Source: Roseibaca calidilacus
Lineage (GTDB): Bacteria > Pseudomonadota > Alphaproteobacteria > Rhodobacterales > Rhodobacteraceae
NCBI RefSeq assembly: GCF_001517585.1
Contig: NZ_FBYC01000004.1
Location: 682,001 to 746,000 of the forward strand
Direction: 5' to 3'
Length of the DNA: 64,000 nucleotides
The position numbers and the translations under genes are program-made. The notes below the pieces were generated by a model. It did no database searches. It was not told the origin of the DNA and saw only the letters and a program-made list of their open reading frames with translations. This document shows positions 25,927 to 34,757 of the stretch, in pieces. Within the stretch, counting starts at the first letter, position 1; each line of letters opens with the position of its first letter.

Positions 25927-26967
25927 ATGTGCAAAAGGACATTGGGCCGCAGCGACCTAAGTGTTTCGGATTACTGTCTGGGCACAATGACCTATGGCAG
26001 CCAGACGGATGAGGCCGACGCCCATCGCCAGATGGATATGGCATGGGAAGCGGGGATCAATTTTCTGGACGCGGCAGAAATGTATCCGGTCAACCCCGTC
26101 ACGCTGGAAACCGCGGGCCGGACAGAGGAAATTGTCGGGCGCTGGCTGGCCAGCCGCAAACCGGCCGGTGCCGTGGTCGCCACCAAGATCACCGGTGAAG
26201 GCTCGGTTGCGGTGCCGGGCGGCGTGCCGATCTCGGGCGCGCGGATGCGCGACGCGGTCGATGCCTCGCTCAAGCGGTTGCAACTGGACTGTATCGACAT
26301 CTACCAACTGCATTGGCCCAATCGCGGTTCCTATCATTTCCGCAAAAGCTGGGGGTTCGATCCGTCAGGGCAGAACCGGGCAGAAACCGTGGCCCATATG
26401 CGCGAGATCCTGACCCTCGCGGCAGAGCTGGTGGCGGCAGGCAAGATCCGCCATATCGCCTTGTCGAATGAAAGCGCATGGGGCACGGCGATGTGGCTGC
26501 GGCTGGCAGAGGAAGAGGGGCTGCCGCGGGTTCTGACTGTGCAGAACGAATATTCGCTTCTGTGCCGCTATTTCGACTTGGACATGGCAGAGCTGTGCGT
26601 GAACGAGGATATCCCGCTTCTGGCCTATACACCCTTGGCCGCCGGGCTGTTGACCGGCAAATACGCAGGCAACGTAACCCCGGACGATTCGCGCCGCTCC
26701 CGCAATGCCGATCTGGGCGGGCGCATTACCGGGCGGGTGTTCGAAGCGGTTTCCGGCTATCTGGCCATTGCCAATGAACACGGCATCGACCCGGTGCATA
26801 TGGCGATCAATTGGACATTGACGCGACCTGCGCCGACCCTGCCCATCATTGGCGCAACCACCTCCGAACAGCTTGCGCATATTCTGAAAGGTGTGGATGT
26901 CACGATCACGCCAGAGATGCGCGCGGCAATCGACCAGATGAACCGCGCCATGCCGATGGTGTTCTAA
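25927..26967 (+). CDS. Aldo/keto reductase (Tas-like)
   Basis: A 346-residue NADPH-dependent oxidoreductase of the aldo/keto reductase superfamily. The catalytic tetrad is visible: Asp and Tyr in FLDAAEMYP, Lys in VATKITGEG, and His in YQLHWPNRG. The fold continues with IRHIALSNESAWG and the cofactor loop TRPAPTLPIIGATTSEQL. The closest subgroup is the Tas protein family, whose physiological substrate is uncertain. Start ATG 25927 has a well-spaced AAGAAGG; ATG 25918 is possible but too close to it. It is divergent from imuA. Confidence 0.88.
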   Translation: MCKRTLGRSDLSVSDYCLGTMTYGSQTDEADAHRQMDMAWEAGINFLDAAEMYPVNPVTLETAGRTEEIVGRWLASRKPAGAVVATKITGEGSVAVPGGVPISGARMRDAVDASLKRLQLDCIDIYQLHWPNRGSYHFRKSWGFDPSGQNRAETVAHMREILTLAAELVAAGKIRHIALSNESAWGTAMWLRLAEEEGLPRVLTVQNEYSLLCRYFDLDMAELCVNEDIPLLAYTPLAAGLLTGKYAGNVTPDDSRRSRNADLGGRITGRVFEAVSGYLAIANEHGIDPVHMAINWTLTRPAPTLPIIGATTSEQLAHILKGVDVTITPEMRAAIDQMNRAMPMVF

Positions 26968-27028
26968 GCTGTCATTCAACCGTTACCCGCGCGGACTATC
27001 CCGCGCGGACACCTTGACGGAGCCCAAT

Positions 27029-27724
27029 ATGCACTTGCCCCCCTTGCGTGCCGTGTTGTTCGACAAGGACGGCACGCTGTTCGATTTTGCCGCAAGCTGG
27101 GCAGGGTGGATGGGCGCTGTGATCGACACGCTCTCCGAAGGTGATTTGGCCCGCGCCGAGGCATTGGCGCAGGCCTTGCGATTTGACCGCGCGGCGCAGG
27201 CGTTTGATCCGTCCTCGCCGGTCATTGCCGGAACGCTGGATGAGAGTGCGGCGCTGATCCGCGCGCTTGTGCCGGCGCATCGCGTGGCCGGGTTGGAGCG
27301 CTACCTAATCGAAAGCTCTGCCAAGGCGCAAATGGTGCCGCCGGTGCCGCTTGACCCGTTGCTGGCAGGGTTGCGCGCACGCGGGCTGGTGCTGGGCGTG
27401 GCCACGAATGATGCCCAAGATTCGGCCCATGCCCATTTGCACGCCGCCGGAATTGCCGGGCATTTCGCGCATGTTCTGGGCTTTGACAGCGGCTACACAC
27501 CCAAACCCGCGCCCGATATGCTGTTGGGCTTTGCCGCCCGCGCGGGGCTGCCGCCCGAAAGCGTGGCAATGGTCGGCGACAGCACGCATGACCTGTTGGC
27601 CGGGCGGGCGGCGGGGATGGTCTGTATCGCCGTGCTGACGGGGATGGCGGATGAAGCCGCACTTGCACCCTATGCCGATCTGGTGCTGCCCGACATCGGG
27701 CATTTGCCCGATCATATTGCCTAA
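27029..27724 (+). CDS. HAD-family phosphatase (phosphoglycolate phosphatase-like)
   Basis: 231 residues of the haloacid dehalogenase superfamily. Motif I is LFDKDGTLFDF at the N-terminus, motif II contains GVATNDAQ, motif III has the Lys in GYTPKPAPDM, and motif IV is VAMVGDSTHDLLAGRAAG. It has the helical cap of Gph/PGMB-like enzymes. The substrate cannot be told from sequence; phosphoglycolate is the default guess for the subgroup. ATG 27029 follows TTGACGGAG. It is convergent with dnaB. Confidence 0.85.
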   Translation: MHLPPLRAVLFDKDGTLFDFAASWAGWMGAVIDTLSEGDLARAEALAQALRFDRAAQAFDPSSPVIAGTLDESAALIRALVPAHRVAGLERYLIESSAKAQMVPPVPLDPLLAGLRARGLVLGVATNDAQDSAHAHLHAAGIAGHFAHVLGFDSGYTPKPAPDMLLGFAARAGLPPESVAMVGDSTHDLLAGRAAGMVCIAVLTGMADEAALAPYADLVLPDIGHLPDHIA

Positions 27725-27802
27725 ATCATCCCGGCGCTGCCGCTGCCTTGCGGCGGCGCAGTCCAGATCGGCAAACGCGCGAAACCAGCCCCGCCCGTTC
27801 GG

Positions 27803-29287
27803 TCAGAACCGCTCACCATCCTGCTGCCATGGTTTGACAAGGCTGCCGAACCGGGTGAACTGGCCTTCGAAGCTTAGCTCCACCGTGCCGATGGGGCCAT
27901 GGCGCTGCTTGCCGATGATGACCTCTGCCTTGCCATGGACCTGTTCCATCTTGGCTTGCCATGCGGCCATCTTGTCCAACTCATCCTCGCCAGGTTTTTC
28001 GCGCTCGCGGTAATATTCGTCACGGTAGACGAACATCACCACATCGGCATCTTGTTCAATAGAGCCGGATTCGCGCAGGTCGGACAGTTGCGGCCGCTTG
28101 TCTTCGCGCGATTCCACGTTGCGCGACAGCTGCGACAGCGCGATGACGGGGATGTTCAACTCCTTGGCGATGGCCTTCAGCCCTTGGGTGATTTCCGACA
28201 CCTCTTGCACGCGGCTTTCCTTGGACGAGCCGCGCAACAGCTGCAAATAGTCCACCATCAGCACGTCCAACCCATGCGTGCGCTTCAGCCGCCGGGCGCG
28301 GGCGGCAACTTGGGAAATGGGCAGGGCGGGCGTGTCGTCAATATAAAGCGGGCAGGATTCGAGCGCCTTTGCCGCTTCGACAAAGCGGCGGAACTCGGCC
28401 TCGCTCATGTCGCCCCGGCGGATTTGCTCGGATGGCACCTCGGCGGCTTCGGACAGGATACGCGCGGCCAATTGCTCGGCGCTCATTTCCAAGCTGAAGA
28501 ACCCGACCGCGCCGCCTTCAATCGCGCCTTCGGTCCCGTCGGGCCGACGGCCCGTGCGGTAGGCCTTGGCAATATTGAAGGCAATATTGGTGGCAAGCGA
28601 GGTTTTCCCCATCGAAGGCCGCCCCGCCAAGATCAGCAAATCCGACGGGTGCAGCCCGCCCAGCTTTTTGTCCAGATCGATCAGCCCGGTCGAAATGCCC
28701 GCCAACCCCCCGTCACGCTGATAGGCGGCATTGGCCATCTGCACGGCGTCGGTCACGGCCTTGAGGAAGCTTTGAAAGCCACGCTCGGCCACGCCTTGCT
28801 CGGCCAGTTTATACAGCCGCTGTTCGGCCTCGACGATCTGCTCTTTCGGCTCGGACGCCACGTCCATTTTCGAGGCTTGCGCGGCAATGTCTTGGCCCAG
28901 CCGGATCAGGTCGCGCCGCACCGCCAGATCGTAGATCATCTGCGCGTAGTCGCGCGCGGCATAGGCGGAAATAGCGGCGGCGGCCAAGCGCGCGAGGTAA
29001 GCCGCACCCCCCAGTTCCTTCAGACCCTCGTCATCCTCCATGAAGGCTTTCAGCGTGACGGGAGAGGCCAGCGCGTTCTTGGCAATCCGCGCGCTGGCGA
29101 TCTCGAATATGCGCTGATGCACGGGCTCGTAGAAATGATCGTGCTTCACCAAGGACGAGATGCGGTCGTAAATGTCGTTATTGACCAGAATCGCGCCCAG
29201 AAGCTGCTGTTCCGCTTCAATGTTATGCGGCAGGGTTTCCACCGGGCCATCGGGGCGGATTGTGCTGATTTCGTTCATTTGGGCCAT
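27803..29287 (-). CDS. dnaB: Replicative DNA helicase
   Basis: The hexameric helicase that unwinds DNA at the replication fork. The 494-residue protein has the N-terminal DnaG-interaction domain (LPHNIEAEQQLLGAILVNND) and a RecA-like C-terminal domain with Walker A LAGRPSMGKTSLATN near residue 220. Conserved VDYLQLLRG, IALSQLSRNVE and SDLRESGSIEQDADVVMFVY follow. ATG 29287 (MAQMNEIST) is chosen because the family domain starts soon after; an in-frame upstream extension to 29482 would cover the promoter and DnaA box. It is divergent from hisS. Confidence 0.96.
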   Translation of the reverse strand: MAQMNEISTIRPDGPVETLPHNIEAEQQLLGAILVNNDIYDRISSLVKHDHFYEPVHQRIFEIASARIAKNALASPVTLKAFMEDDEGLKELGGAAYLARLAAAAISAYAARDYAQMIYDLAVRRDLIRLGQDIAAQASKMDVASEPKEQIVEAEQRLYKLAEQGVAERGFQSFLKAVTDAVQMANAAYQRDGGLAGISTGLIDLDKKLGGLHPSDLLILAGRPSMGKTSLATNIAFNIAKAYRTGRRPDGTEGAIEGGAVGFFSLEMSAEQLAARILSEAAEVPSEQIRRGDMSEAEFRRFVEAAKALESCPLYIDDTPALPISQVAARARRLKRTHGLDVLMVDYLQLLRGSSKESRVQEVSEITQGLKAIAKELNIPVIALSQLSRNVESREDKRPQLSDLRESGSIEQDADVVMFVYRDEYYREREKPGEDELDKMAAWQAKMEQVHGKAEVIIGKQRHGPIGTVELSFEGQFTRFGSLVKPWQQDGERF

Positions 29288-29353
29288 GCCACCGCTATAT
29301 CTGGTAAGCCCTGTGTGTATCGGATTCGGGGCAAATTCGCAAACTGTATAGTT

Positions 29354-29362
29354 CTGTGGATA
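29354..29362. promoter_or_regulatory. DnaA box in the dnaB promoter
   Basis: TGTGGATAA is the exact complement of the strong DnaA box TTATCCACA. It lies 67-75 bp upstream of the dnaB start codon, in the dnaB/hisS divergent gap. This suggests that the replication initiator influences transcription of the replicative helicase. A single box does not indicate an origin. Confidence 0.6.
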
Positions 29363-29450
29363 AGCCGTGGAAAAGCGCCGGTCTTGCCCCTTGGCCCCCC
29401 TTGGGCTAAGGCCAAGCTCGACAGAACACCCCAGCAGGAGCGTCCAGATC

Positions 29451-31082
29451 ATGGCCAAGACCAAAGGCCCCAGCCGCCCCAAGGCGCAGACCCCGAAAGG
29501 GTTTCGTGATTACTTTGGCGCAGAGGTAAGCGCGCGCCGCGCCATGCTGGACAAGATCGCAGAGGTCTACCACCGCTACGGGTTCGACGCGCTGGAAACA
29601 TCCGCCGTGGAAACGGTCGAGGCGTTGGGCAAATTCCTGCCCGATGTGGACCGCCCGAATGAGGGCGTCTTCGCGTGGCAAGAAGATGACGACTGGCTGG
29701 CGCTGCGCTACGATCTGACCGCACCCTTGGCCCGCGTGGCCGCGCAATACCGGCAGGATTTGCCCACGCCCTATCGCCGCTTCGCCATGGGGCCAGTGTG
29801 GCGCAATGAGAAGCCGGGGCCAGGGCGGTTTCGGCAGTTTTACCAATGCGATGCGGATACGGTCGGGGCGGCGTCCGTCGCGGCCGATGCAGAGATTTGC
29901 GCCATGCTGGCGGATGCGCTGGAAGCCGTGGGGATCGCGCGCGGGGATTATGTGATCCGGGTGAATAACCGGAAGGTGTTGAATGGCGTGATGGAGGTTG
30001 CGGGGATCCTGGACCCGGCTGACCCGTCGCGGTTTGAGGCCGAGCGCGGGATCGTCCTGCGCGCCATCGACAAGCTGGACCGCTTGGGCGTGGACGGCGT
30101 GCGCGCGCTTCTTGGTGAAGGCCGAAAGGATGAGAGCGGGGATTTCACGAAGGGGGCGGGGCTGGATGAGACGAAAATTGCTCATATTCTCAAATTCGCG
30201 GAAGCGTCAAAAGCGGTCGACACGCTAATAAATGACTTGGAAGGAGCTATTGAAGAAGTCTTTGATGCGAGTTTTGAGGATTTGAGTTCGTTTCAAAAAG
30301 CAGTCCGAGTTTCTTACGAAAAGCGCAACGAAAAGCCTCAAACTGGCAATCATGCGCGCAGTATAGCTGCCCTTGATGTGTTGGGAGAATTGATTGAAAC
30401 TTCGGAAGAGGGTCAATCTGGATTGGACGAACTAGCCCAAATTGTTGACCTTCTTTACGCCCAAGGCTACGGTCCCGACCGCATCGTCATCGACCCTTCT
30501 GTCGTCCGCGGCCTTGGCTACTATACCGGCCCGGTCTTTGAGGCGGAGTTGACCTTTGAAATCCTCGACGAAAAGGGCCGTCCGCGTCAGTTTGGCTCTG
30601 TCGCGGGGGGCGGGCGCTATGATGATCTGGTCAAGCGCTTCACCGGCCAGACGGTGCCCGCGACGGGTGTCAGCATCGGGGTGGACCGGTTGCTGGCGGC
30701 ACTCGACGCCAAGGGCAAGGGGCCGGGCCGCGCCCAAGGCCCGGTGGTTGTGACCGTGATGGACCGCACCAAAATGGCCGATTACATGGCGCTGGTGAAC
30801 GAGTTGCGCCAAGCGGGCATCCGCGCAGAGATGTATCTGGGCAACCCAAAGAATTTCGGCAACCAGTTGAAATACGCCGATAAACGCGAAAGCCCTGTCG
30901 CCATCATCATGGGCGAGGACGAGGCCGCGCGCGGCGTGGTGCAGGTGAAAGACCTGATCCTTGGCGCGCAGATCGCCGCCGACGCCTCTGTCGAGGAATG
31001 GAAATCGCAGACCCAACAGGTCGAGGTGCCGCGCGCCGACATGGTCGCCACCGTGCGCGAGATATTGGCCCGCTACGCATGA
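29451..31082 (+). CDS. hisS: Histidyl-tRNA synthetase
   Basis: A class II synthetase that charges tRNA-His. The 543-residue protein has motif 2 in [20 protein letters not shown] near residue 125, the histidine-binding [14 protein letters not shown], and motif 3 [13 protein letters not shown]. The C-terminal anticodon domain contains [16 protein letters not shown]. It is longer than usual because about 95 residues between [18 protein letters not shown] and [15 protein letters not shown] come from an AT-rich block (separate entry). ATG 29451 follows CAGGAG. It overlaps hisZ by four bases, forming a hisS-hisZ-hisG operon. Confidence 0.95.
   Translation: MAKTKGPSRPKAQTPKGFRDYFGAEVSARRAMLDKIAEVYHRYGFDALETSAVETVEALGKFLPDVDRPNEGVFAWQEDDDWLALRYDLTAPLARVAAQYRQDLPTPYRRFAMGPVWRNEKPGPGRFRQFYQCDADTVGAASVAADAEICAMLADALEAVGIARGDYVIRVNNRKVLNGVMEVAGILDPADPSRFEAERGIVLRAIDKLDRLGVDGVRALLGEGRKDESGDFTKGAGLDETKIAHILKFAEASKAVDTLINDLEGAIEEVFDASFEDLSSFQKAVRVSYEKRNEKPQTGNHARSIAALDVLGELIETSEEGQSGLDELAQIVDLLYAQGYGPDRIVIDPSVVRGLGYYTGPVFEAELTFEILDEKGRPRQFGSVAGGGRYDDLVKRFTGQTVPATGVSIGVDRLLAALDAKGKGPGRAQGPVVVTVMDRTKMADYMALVNELRQAGIRAEMYLGNPKNFGNQLKYADKRESPVAIIMGEDEAARGVVQVKDLILGAQIAADASVEEWKSQTQQVEVPRADMVATVREILARYA
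30170..30465 (+). other. AT-rich in-frame block inside hisS
   Basis: By eye the GC content falls from about 65 percent to well under 50 percent, with codons such as CTA, AAA, TTT, GAA and ATA. The change begins sharply after ...GCGGGGCTGGATGAG and ends at ...CTTTACGCCCAAGGCTAC. The encoded segment is acidic and probably helical ([20 protein letters not shown], later [19 protein letters not shown]). It occupies the variable insertion domain of bacterial HisRS, between catalytic-core elements that are normally GC-rich and conserved. Reading frame and flanking motifs are intact. It parallels the block in glyS. Confidence 0.65.
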
Positions 31083-32155
31083 GCCGGGCCGAGGATATCG
31101 CCACGGGCCTTTTGGGCCAGATGCTGGATGCGGGTGCCGTGCGCGTGACGCCGGATATTCTGCAACCGGCGGGCACGCTTTTGGACCTGTATGGCGAGGA
31201 TATCCGCGCGCGGGCCTATGTCACCCATGACCCGAGCTTGGGCGAGATGATGCTGCGCCCTGATTTTACCGTGCCGGTGGTGCAGGCGCATATGGCAGGC
31301 GGCGCGGAACCCGCACGCTATGCCTATGCGGGGCCGGTGTTTCGCAAGCAATCCAGCCTGCGCGCGCGGGAATATCTGCAAGTGGGCTACGAGGTGTTCG
31401 CGCGCGATATGGAAGCCGCGGCCGATGCAGAGGTGTTCGCGCTGTTCGCCCGCCTGCTGGAAGGCTACGGCTTGCGCCCCGTGACCGGCGATATGGGCTT
31501 GCTGACTGCTGCGGTGGCGGGGCTGTCCACCACCGAGCGGCGGCGCGCGGCGCTTTTGCGCCATGTCTGGCGGCCCAAACGCTTCCGCGCGCTGCTGGAG
31601 CGGATGCGCGGGCAAGGGCCGTTGGCCGATGACCGCGCTGCCTTGGTGGACCGTTTGCGCGCGGCCCCCGTGGAGGCGTTGATGGCAGAGGCTGGCCCCC
31701 ATCTGGGCCTGCGCGCAGAGGATGAGATCGCCGCGCGCGTGGCCGCCCTTCTGGAGGATGCCGGTGCCGCCCCCATCCCGGACGAGCAAGCGCAGGCATT
31801 GGAAGCGCTGTTGCAGCTTGCCGCCCCCGCGCGCGCCGCGCTGGCGCAGATGCGCGCCATGGGCTGGGCGGCGCTGGCCCCGGCGCTGGACCGTCTGGAG
31901 GCGCGGCTGGATGCCTTGGATGCGCAGGGTATTGACACCGAAACCCTGCCGTTCGAGGCTAGTTTCGGGCGCACCAATATGGAATATTACGACGGTTTCG
32001 TCTTTGGCTTTATTGCGCGCGACGACCTGCCGCCCGTGGCCACCGGCGGGCGCTATGATGCGCTGACGGCCGTGTTGGGGCAGGGGCGTGCCATTCCGGC
32101 CGTGGGCGGTGTGATCCGGCCCGACCTGCTGGCAGGGTTGGAGGGCGCGGCATGA
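31079..32155 (+). CDS. hisZ: ATP phosphoribosyltransferase regulatory subunit
   Basis: A HisRS-like protein without synthetase activity that binds short-form HisG and confers histidine feedback regulation on the first step of histidine synthesis. The 358-residue protein has a class II core ([36 protein letters not shown] in part) but lacks an anticodon-binding domain, which separates it from HisS. It overlaps hisS and hisG by ATGA at each end. A long Ala/Arg/Leu-rich middle region is typical of Rhodobacterales. Confidence 0.92.
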   Translation: MSRAEDIATGLLGQMLDAGAVRVTPDILQPAGTLLDLYGEDIRARAYVTHDPSLGEMMLRPDFTVPVVQAHMAGGAEPARYAYAGPVFRKQSSLRAREYLQVGYEVFARDMEAAADAEVFALFARLLEGYGLRPVTGDMGLLTAAVAGLSTTERRRAALLRHVWRPKRFRALLERMRGQGPLADDRAALVDRLRAAPVEALMAEAGPHLGLRAEDEIAARVAALLEDAGAAPIPDEQAQALEALLQLAAPARAALAQMRAMGWAALAPALDRLEARLDALDAQGIDTETLPFEASFGRTNMEYYDGFVFGFIARDDLPPVATGGRYDALTAVLGQGRAIPAVGGVIRPDLLAGLEGAA

Positions 32156-32871
32156 CCTTGAAACTTGGCGTGCCCTCGAAGGGCCGTTTGATGGAACAGA
32201 GCTTTGATTGGTTCACCGAGCGTGGCCTGACGCTGGCGCGCACCGGGTCGGCGCGCGAATATGCCGGTGCGGTCGAGGGCGTGGACGGCGTGGAACTGGT
32301 GCTTCTGTCGGCCAGTGAAATCCCGCGCGAATTGGCGGCGGGGCGGATTCATCTGGGCGTGACCGGCTCTGACCTTGTGCGCGAGTCGCTGCCGGATTGG
32401 GCCGCCTCGGTCGCGGAACTGGCGCCTATGGGGTTCGGCAATGCCGACCTGATCCTGGCCGTGCCGGTCACATGGGTGGATGTCGAGACGCTGGACGATC
32501 TGGATGCCGCGGCGGCGGCATTCCGCGCGCGCCACGGGTTCCGCTTGCGGATTGCCACCAAGTATCATCGTTTGGTGCGCGAACATCTGCGCGCGCATGG
32601 CGTGGCCGATTATCAACTTGTCGACAGCCAAGGTGCCACCGAGGGCACGATCCGCAACCTGACCGCCGAAGCTGTGGCCGATATCACCACGACAGGCGAA
32701 ACCCTGCGCGCCAATCACCTGAAGATTTTGCAAGGCGCGCCCATTCACCGTTCGCAAGCCACGTTGTTTGCGTCGCGCATCGCACTCTGGGGGCCAGCAT
32801 CAGCGGCGCTGAAACAATTGGCGCACAAGCTGGATCTGGCTTTGCCAGACGGGTTTTTGCCCAATAGGTAA
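32152..32871 (+). CDS. hisG: ATP phosphoribosyltransferase, short form
   Basis: Condenses ATP and PRPP, the committed step of histidine biosynthesis. It has 239 residues, the short form that needs HisZ, which is encoded just upstream. Family motifs are KLGVPSKGRLMEQS, ELVLLSASEIPRELAAGRIH and LTAEAVADITTTGETLRAN. The ATG overlaps the hisZ stop. About 50 bp of non-coding DNA separates it from the next operon, and no terminator is evident, so read-through is possible. Confidence 0.95.
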   Translation: MTLKLGVPSKGRLMEQSFDWFTERGLTLARTGSAREYAGAVEGVDGVELVLLSASEIPRELAAGRIHLGVTGSDLVRESLPDWAASVAELAPMGFGNADLILAVPVTWVDVETLDDLDAAAAAFRARHGFRLRIATKYHRLVREHLRAHGVADYQLVDSQGATEGTIRNLTAEAVADITTTGETLRANHLKILQGAPIHRSQATLFASRIALWGPASAALKQLAHKLDLALPDGFLPNR

Positions 32872-32922
32872 AAGGTTTCTTTCCAGCTTCGGAGGTTTCG
32901 CGCTAAGCTGACGTTGCAGGAA

Positions 32923-33564
32923 ATGGCGAGGTATTGTGTGACCCTGTCCGAGGATTCTCTCAAGCGCCAGCGGCCGCGCGCCGCCCCGACTTCCGATGGC
33001 AGCACCAATGCCAACCCGCCCGGTGTTGGGTTTTGGCATTTGGTGGCAGAGGATTTGCGCACCCATCGCGGAGATTGGCTGGCGCAAGGGTTTTGGTGCC
33101 TGTTCTGGCATCGTTTCGGAAACTGGCGCATGTCGGTGCGGTTCAAACCAGCGCGCATGGTGCTGACCGTGATTTATCGGGTCATGTTCCGGGCGTGCCA
33201 GTGGGTTGGTGGTATCGAATTGCCCTATACGGTGCAGGTCGGGCGGCGGGTGCGGCTGGAGCATTCGGGCGGCATGGTTCTTGTGGCGCGGTCCATCGGC
33301 AATGACGTGGTGCTGCGCCAGAACACCACTTTGGGCATTCCCCGCGATGACGACATTCACGCCCGCCCCGTGCTGGAAGACCATGTCGATATCGGCGCAG
33401 GCGCGGCGGTGCTGGGCGATATAACTGTCGGGCGGGGCGCATGGATCGGGGCCAATGCGGTGGTGGTCAAGGACGTGCCGCCCTGCGCGGTGATGGTGGG
33501 CGTGCCGGCCAAGTGCATCCGAATGCGTGACCCGTCAGAAATTGGCGCGGCAGAGGCCGGGTGA
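32923..33564 (+). CDS. Serine O-acetyltransferase-like left-handed beta-helix protein
   Basis: 213 residues. The C-terminal half is a hexapeptide-repeat acyltransferase domain: VRLEHSGGMVLVARSIGNDV, ITVGRGAWIGANAVVVKDVP and AVMVGVPAKCIR. It resembles CysE/EpsB-type serine acetyltransferases but lacks the full N-terminal CysE helical domain. The N-terminus has VAEDLRTHRGDWLAQGFW. It overlaps the next gene (TGATG), so it may acetylate a small molecule or lipid/sugar handled by the hydrolase and P450 encoded downstream. ATG 32923 is likely; TTG 32914 or GTG 32938 are alternatives. Confidence 0.75.
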   Translation: MARYCVTLSEDSLKRQRPRAAPTSDGSTNANPPGVGFWHLVAEDLRTHRGDWLAQGFWCLFWHRFGNWRMSVRFKPARMVLTVIYRVMFRACQWVGGIELPYTVQVGRRVRLEHSGGMVLVARSIGNDVVLRQNTTLGIPRDDDIHARPVLEDHVDIGAGAAVLGDITVGRGAWIGANAVVVKDVPPCAVMVGVPAKCIRMRDPSEIGAAEAG

Positions 33565-34757
33565 TGACAGGCACGGGCAGGCCGTTCCGGCGGCAGGTGT
33601 TCTACATTCCGGGCTATGACCCGTTTCCGCCGCGCCGCTACCGCGAGCTTTACCGCACGGAAGGGGCCGCGCAGGCCGCCATTTCGGGTTACAGCCTGCG
33701 CCAAAGACCCCTGAAGGCGGACGGCCCCTATGGCTGGATCGTGGCGGCGCAGACCGATGGCGTGCCGTCCGAAAGCCGTATCCAGATACTGGAATGGTCC
33801 GATATCGTGCGCAAATCCATGACCGCGGGGATCTGGGCCACCTATGCGTTGCTGGCCCGCACAGCGTGGATTTACCTGTCCACCGGCGCGCTGTTGCGGC
33901 TGTTTCGCTTGCGCGCAGGGCCGGGGATTGCGGCCATGTACCCCGTGGTAATGCTGCTGGCGCAGTTGCTGGTCGCGGCGCTGGCGGCGGGGGCTATGGG
34001 TTGGGCGCTGAGCTTTGTTTTGCCGGGTTGGGCGGCCTACCTGTTGGGGATGGGCGTGGTTTGGCCGGTCTTGGAAGGGTTCCGGCGGATAGATGGCAAA
34101 CTGTTCGTGCATTACCTGCTGTTGGATTTCGCCTTTACCGCCAAGCACAAGGGCCGCAACCCGCCCGAATTGGAAGCGCGGCTGGATGACTTCGCCGCGC
34201 TGATCGCGGCCGCGCTGGCCGATCCCAAGCTGGACGAGGTGCTGGTGGTTGGCCATTCCTCTGGCGTGCATTTGGGCGTGTCGGTGCTGGGGCGGGTGAT
34301 TGCGGGCAATGTGCCGCCGGGCAAGCTGGCCTTCCTGTCGCTGGGTCATGCGGTGCCGATGCAATCCTATTTGCCGCAGGCGCAGGGCTTGCGCGCCGAT
34401 CTGGCCGCGCTCTCGCAGTCGGACAAGCTGTTTTGGCTGGATGTGACCGCGCCCGGTGATGGCTGTTGCTACGCGCTGTGCGACCCGGTGGCCTGTTCTG
34501 GCGCGGGCAGTGCGGGGCAGAAATGGCCGCTGATGATTTCGGCCGCTTTTACCCAAAGCCTGCGGCCCGAAACCTACCGCAAATACAAGCGCCGCTATTT
34601 CCGGCTGCATTTTCAATATCTTTGCGCGTTTGATGCGCCGAAGGACTATGATTATTTCCAGATCACCGCCGGGCCGGTTTCCTTGGCCGAACGGTTCAAG
34701 GGGCGCAAACCCTCGGCCAGCGTGTCGCGCGCCTGCTACCTGCCGAGGGCGGCATGA
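33564..34757 (+). CDS. Membrane-associated putative serine hydrolase, unknown function
   Basis: 397 residues. It starts FRRQVFYIPGYDPFPPRRYR, an alpha/beta-hydrolase-like first strand. Two hydrophobic spans near residues 120-170 follow (GIAAMYPVVMLLAQLLVAAL and WALSFVLPGWAAYLLGMGVV). Then comes EVLVVGHSSGVHLGVSVL, a nucleophile-elbow motif G-H-S-S-G with the predicted catalytic serine. The C-terminal half has YKRRYFRLHFQYLCAFDAPK. No named family is recognised. It is coupled by overlaps to the acetyltransferase before and the P450 after. Confidence 0.65.
   Translation: MTGTGRPFRRQVFYIPGYDPFPPRRYRELYRTEGAAQAAISGYSLRQRPLKADGPYGWIVAAQTDGVPSESRIQILEWSDIVRKSMTAGIWATYALLARTAWIYLSTGALLRLFRLRAGPGIAAMYPVVMLLAQLLVAALAAGAMGWALSFVLPGWAAYLLGMGVVWPVLEGFRRIDGKLFVHYLLLDFAFTAKHKGRNPPELEARLDDFAALIAAALADPKLDEVLVVGHSSGVHLGVSVLGRVIAGNVPPGKLAFLSLGHAVPMQSYLPQAQGLRADLAALSQSDKLFWLDVTAPGDGCCYALCDPVACSGAGSAGQKWPLMISAAFTQSLRPETYRKYKRRYFRLHFQYLCAFDAPKDYDYFQITAGPVSLAERFKGRKPSASVSRACYLPRAA

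Noticed and set aside
27899-29509. Long open frame opposite dnaB
   Set aside because: Antisense to dnaB; it has no recognisable domains and a shadow-like composition.
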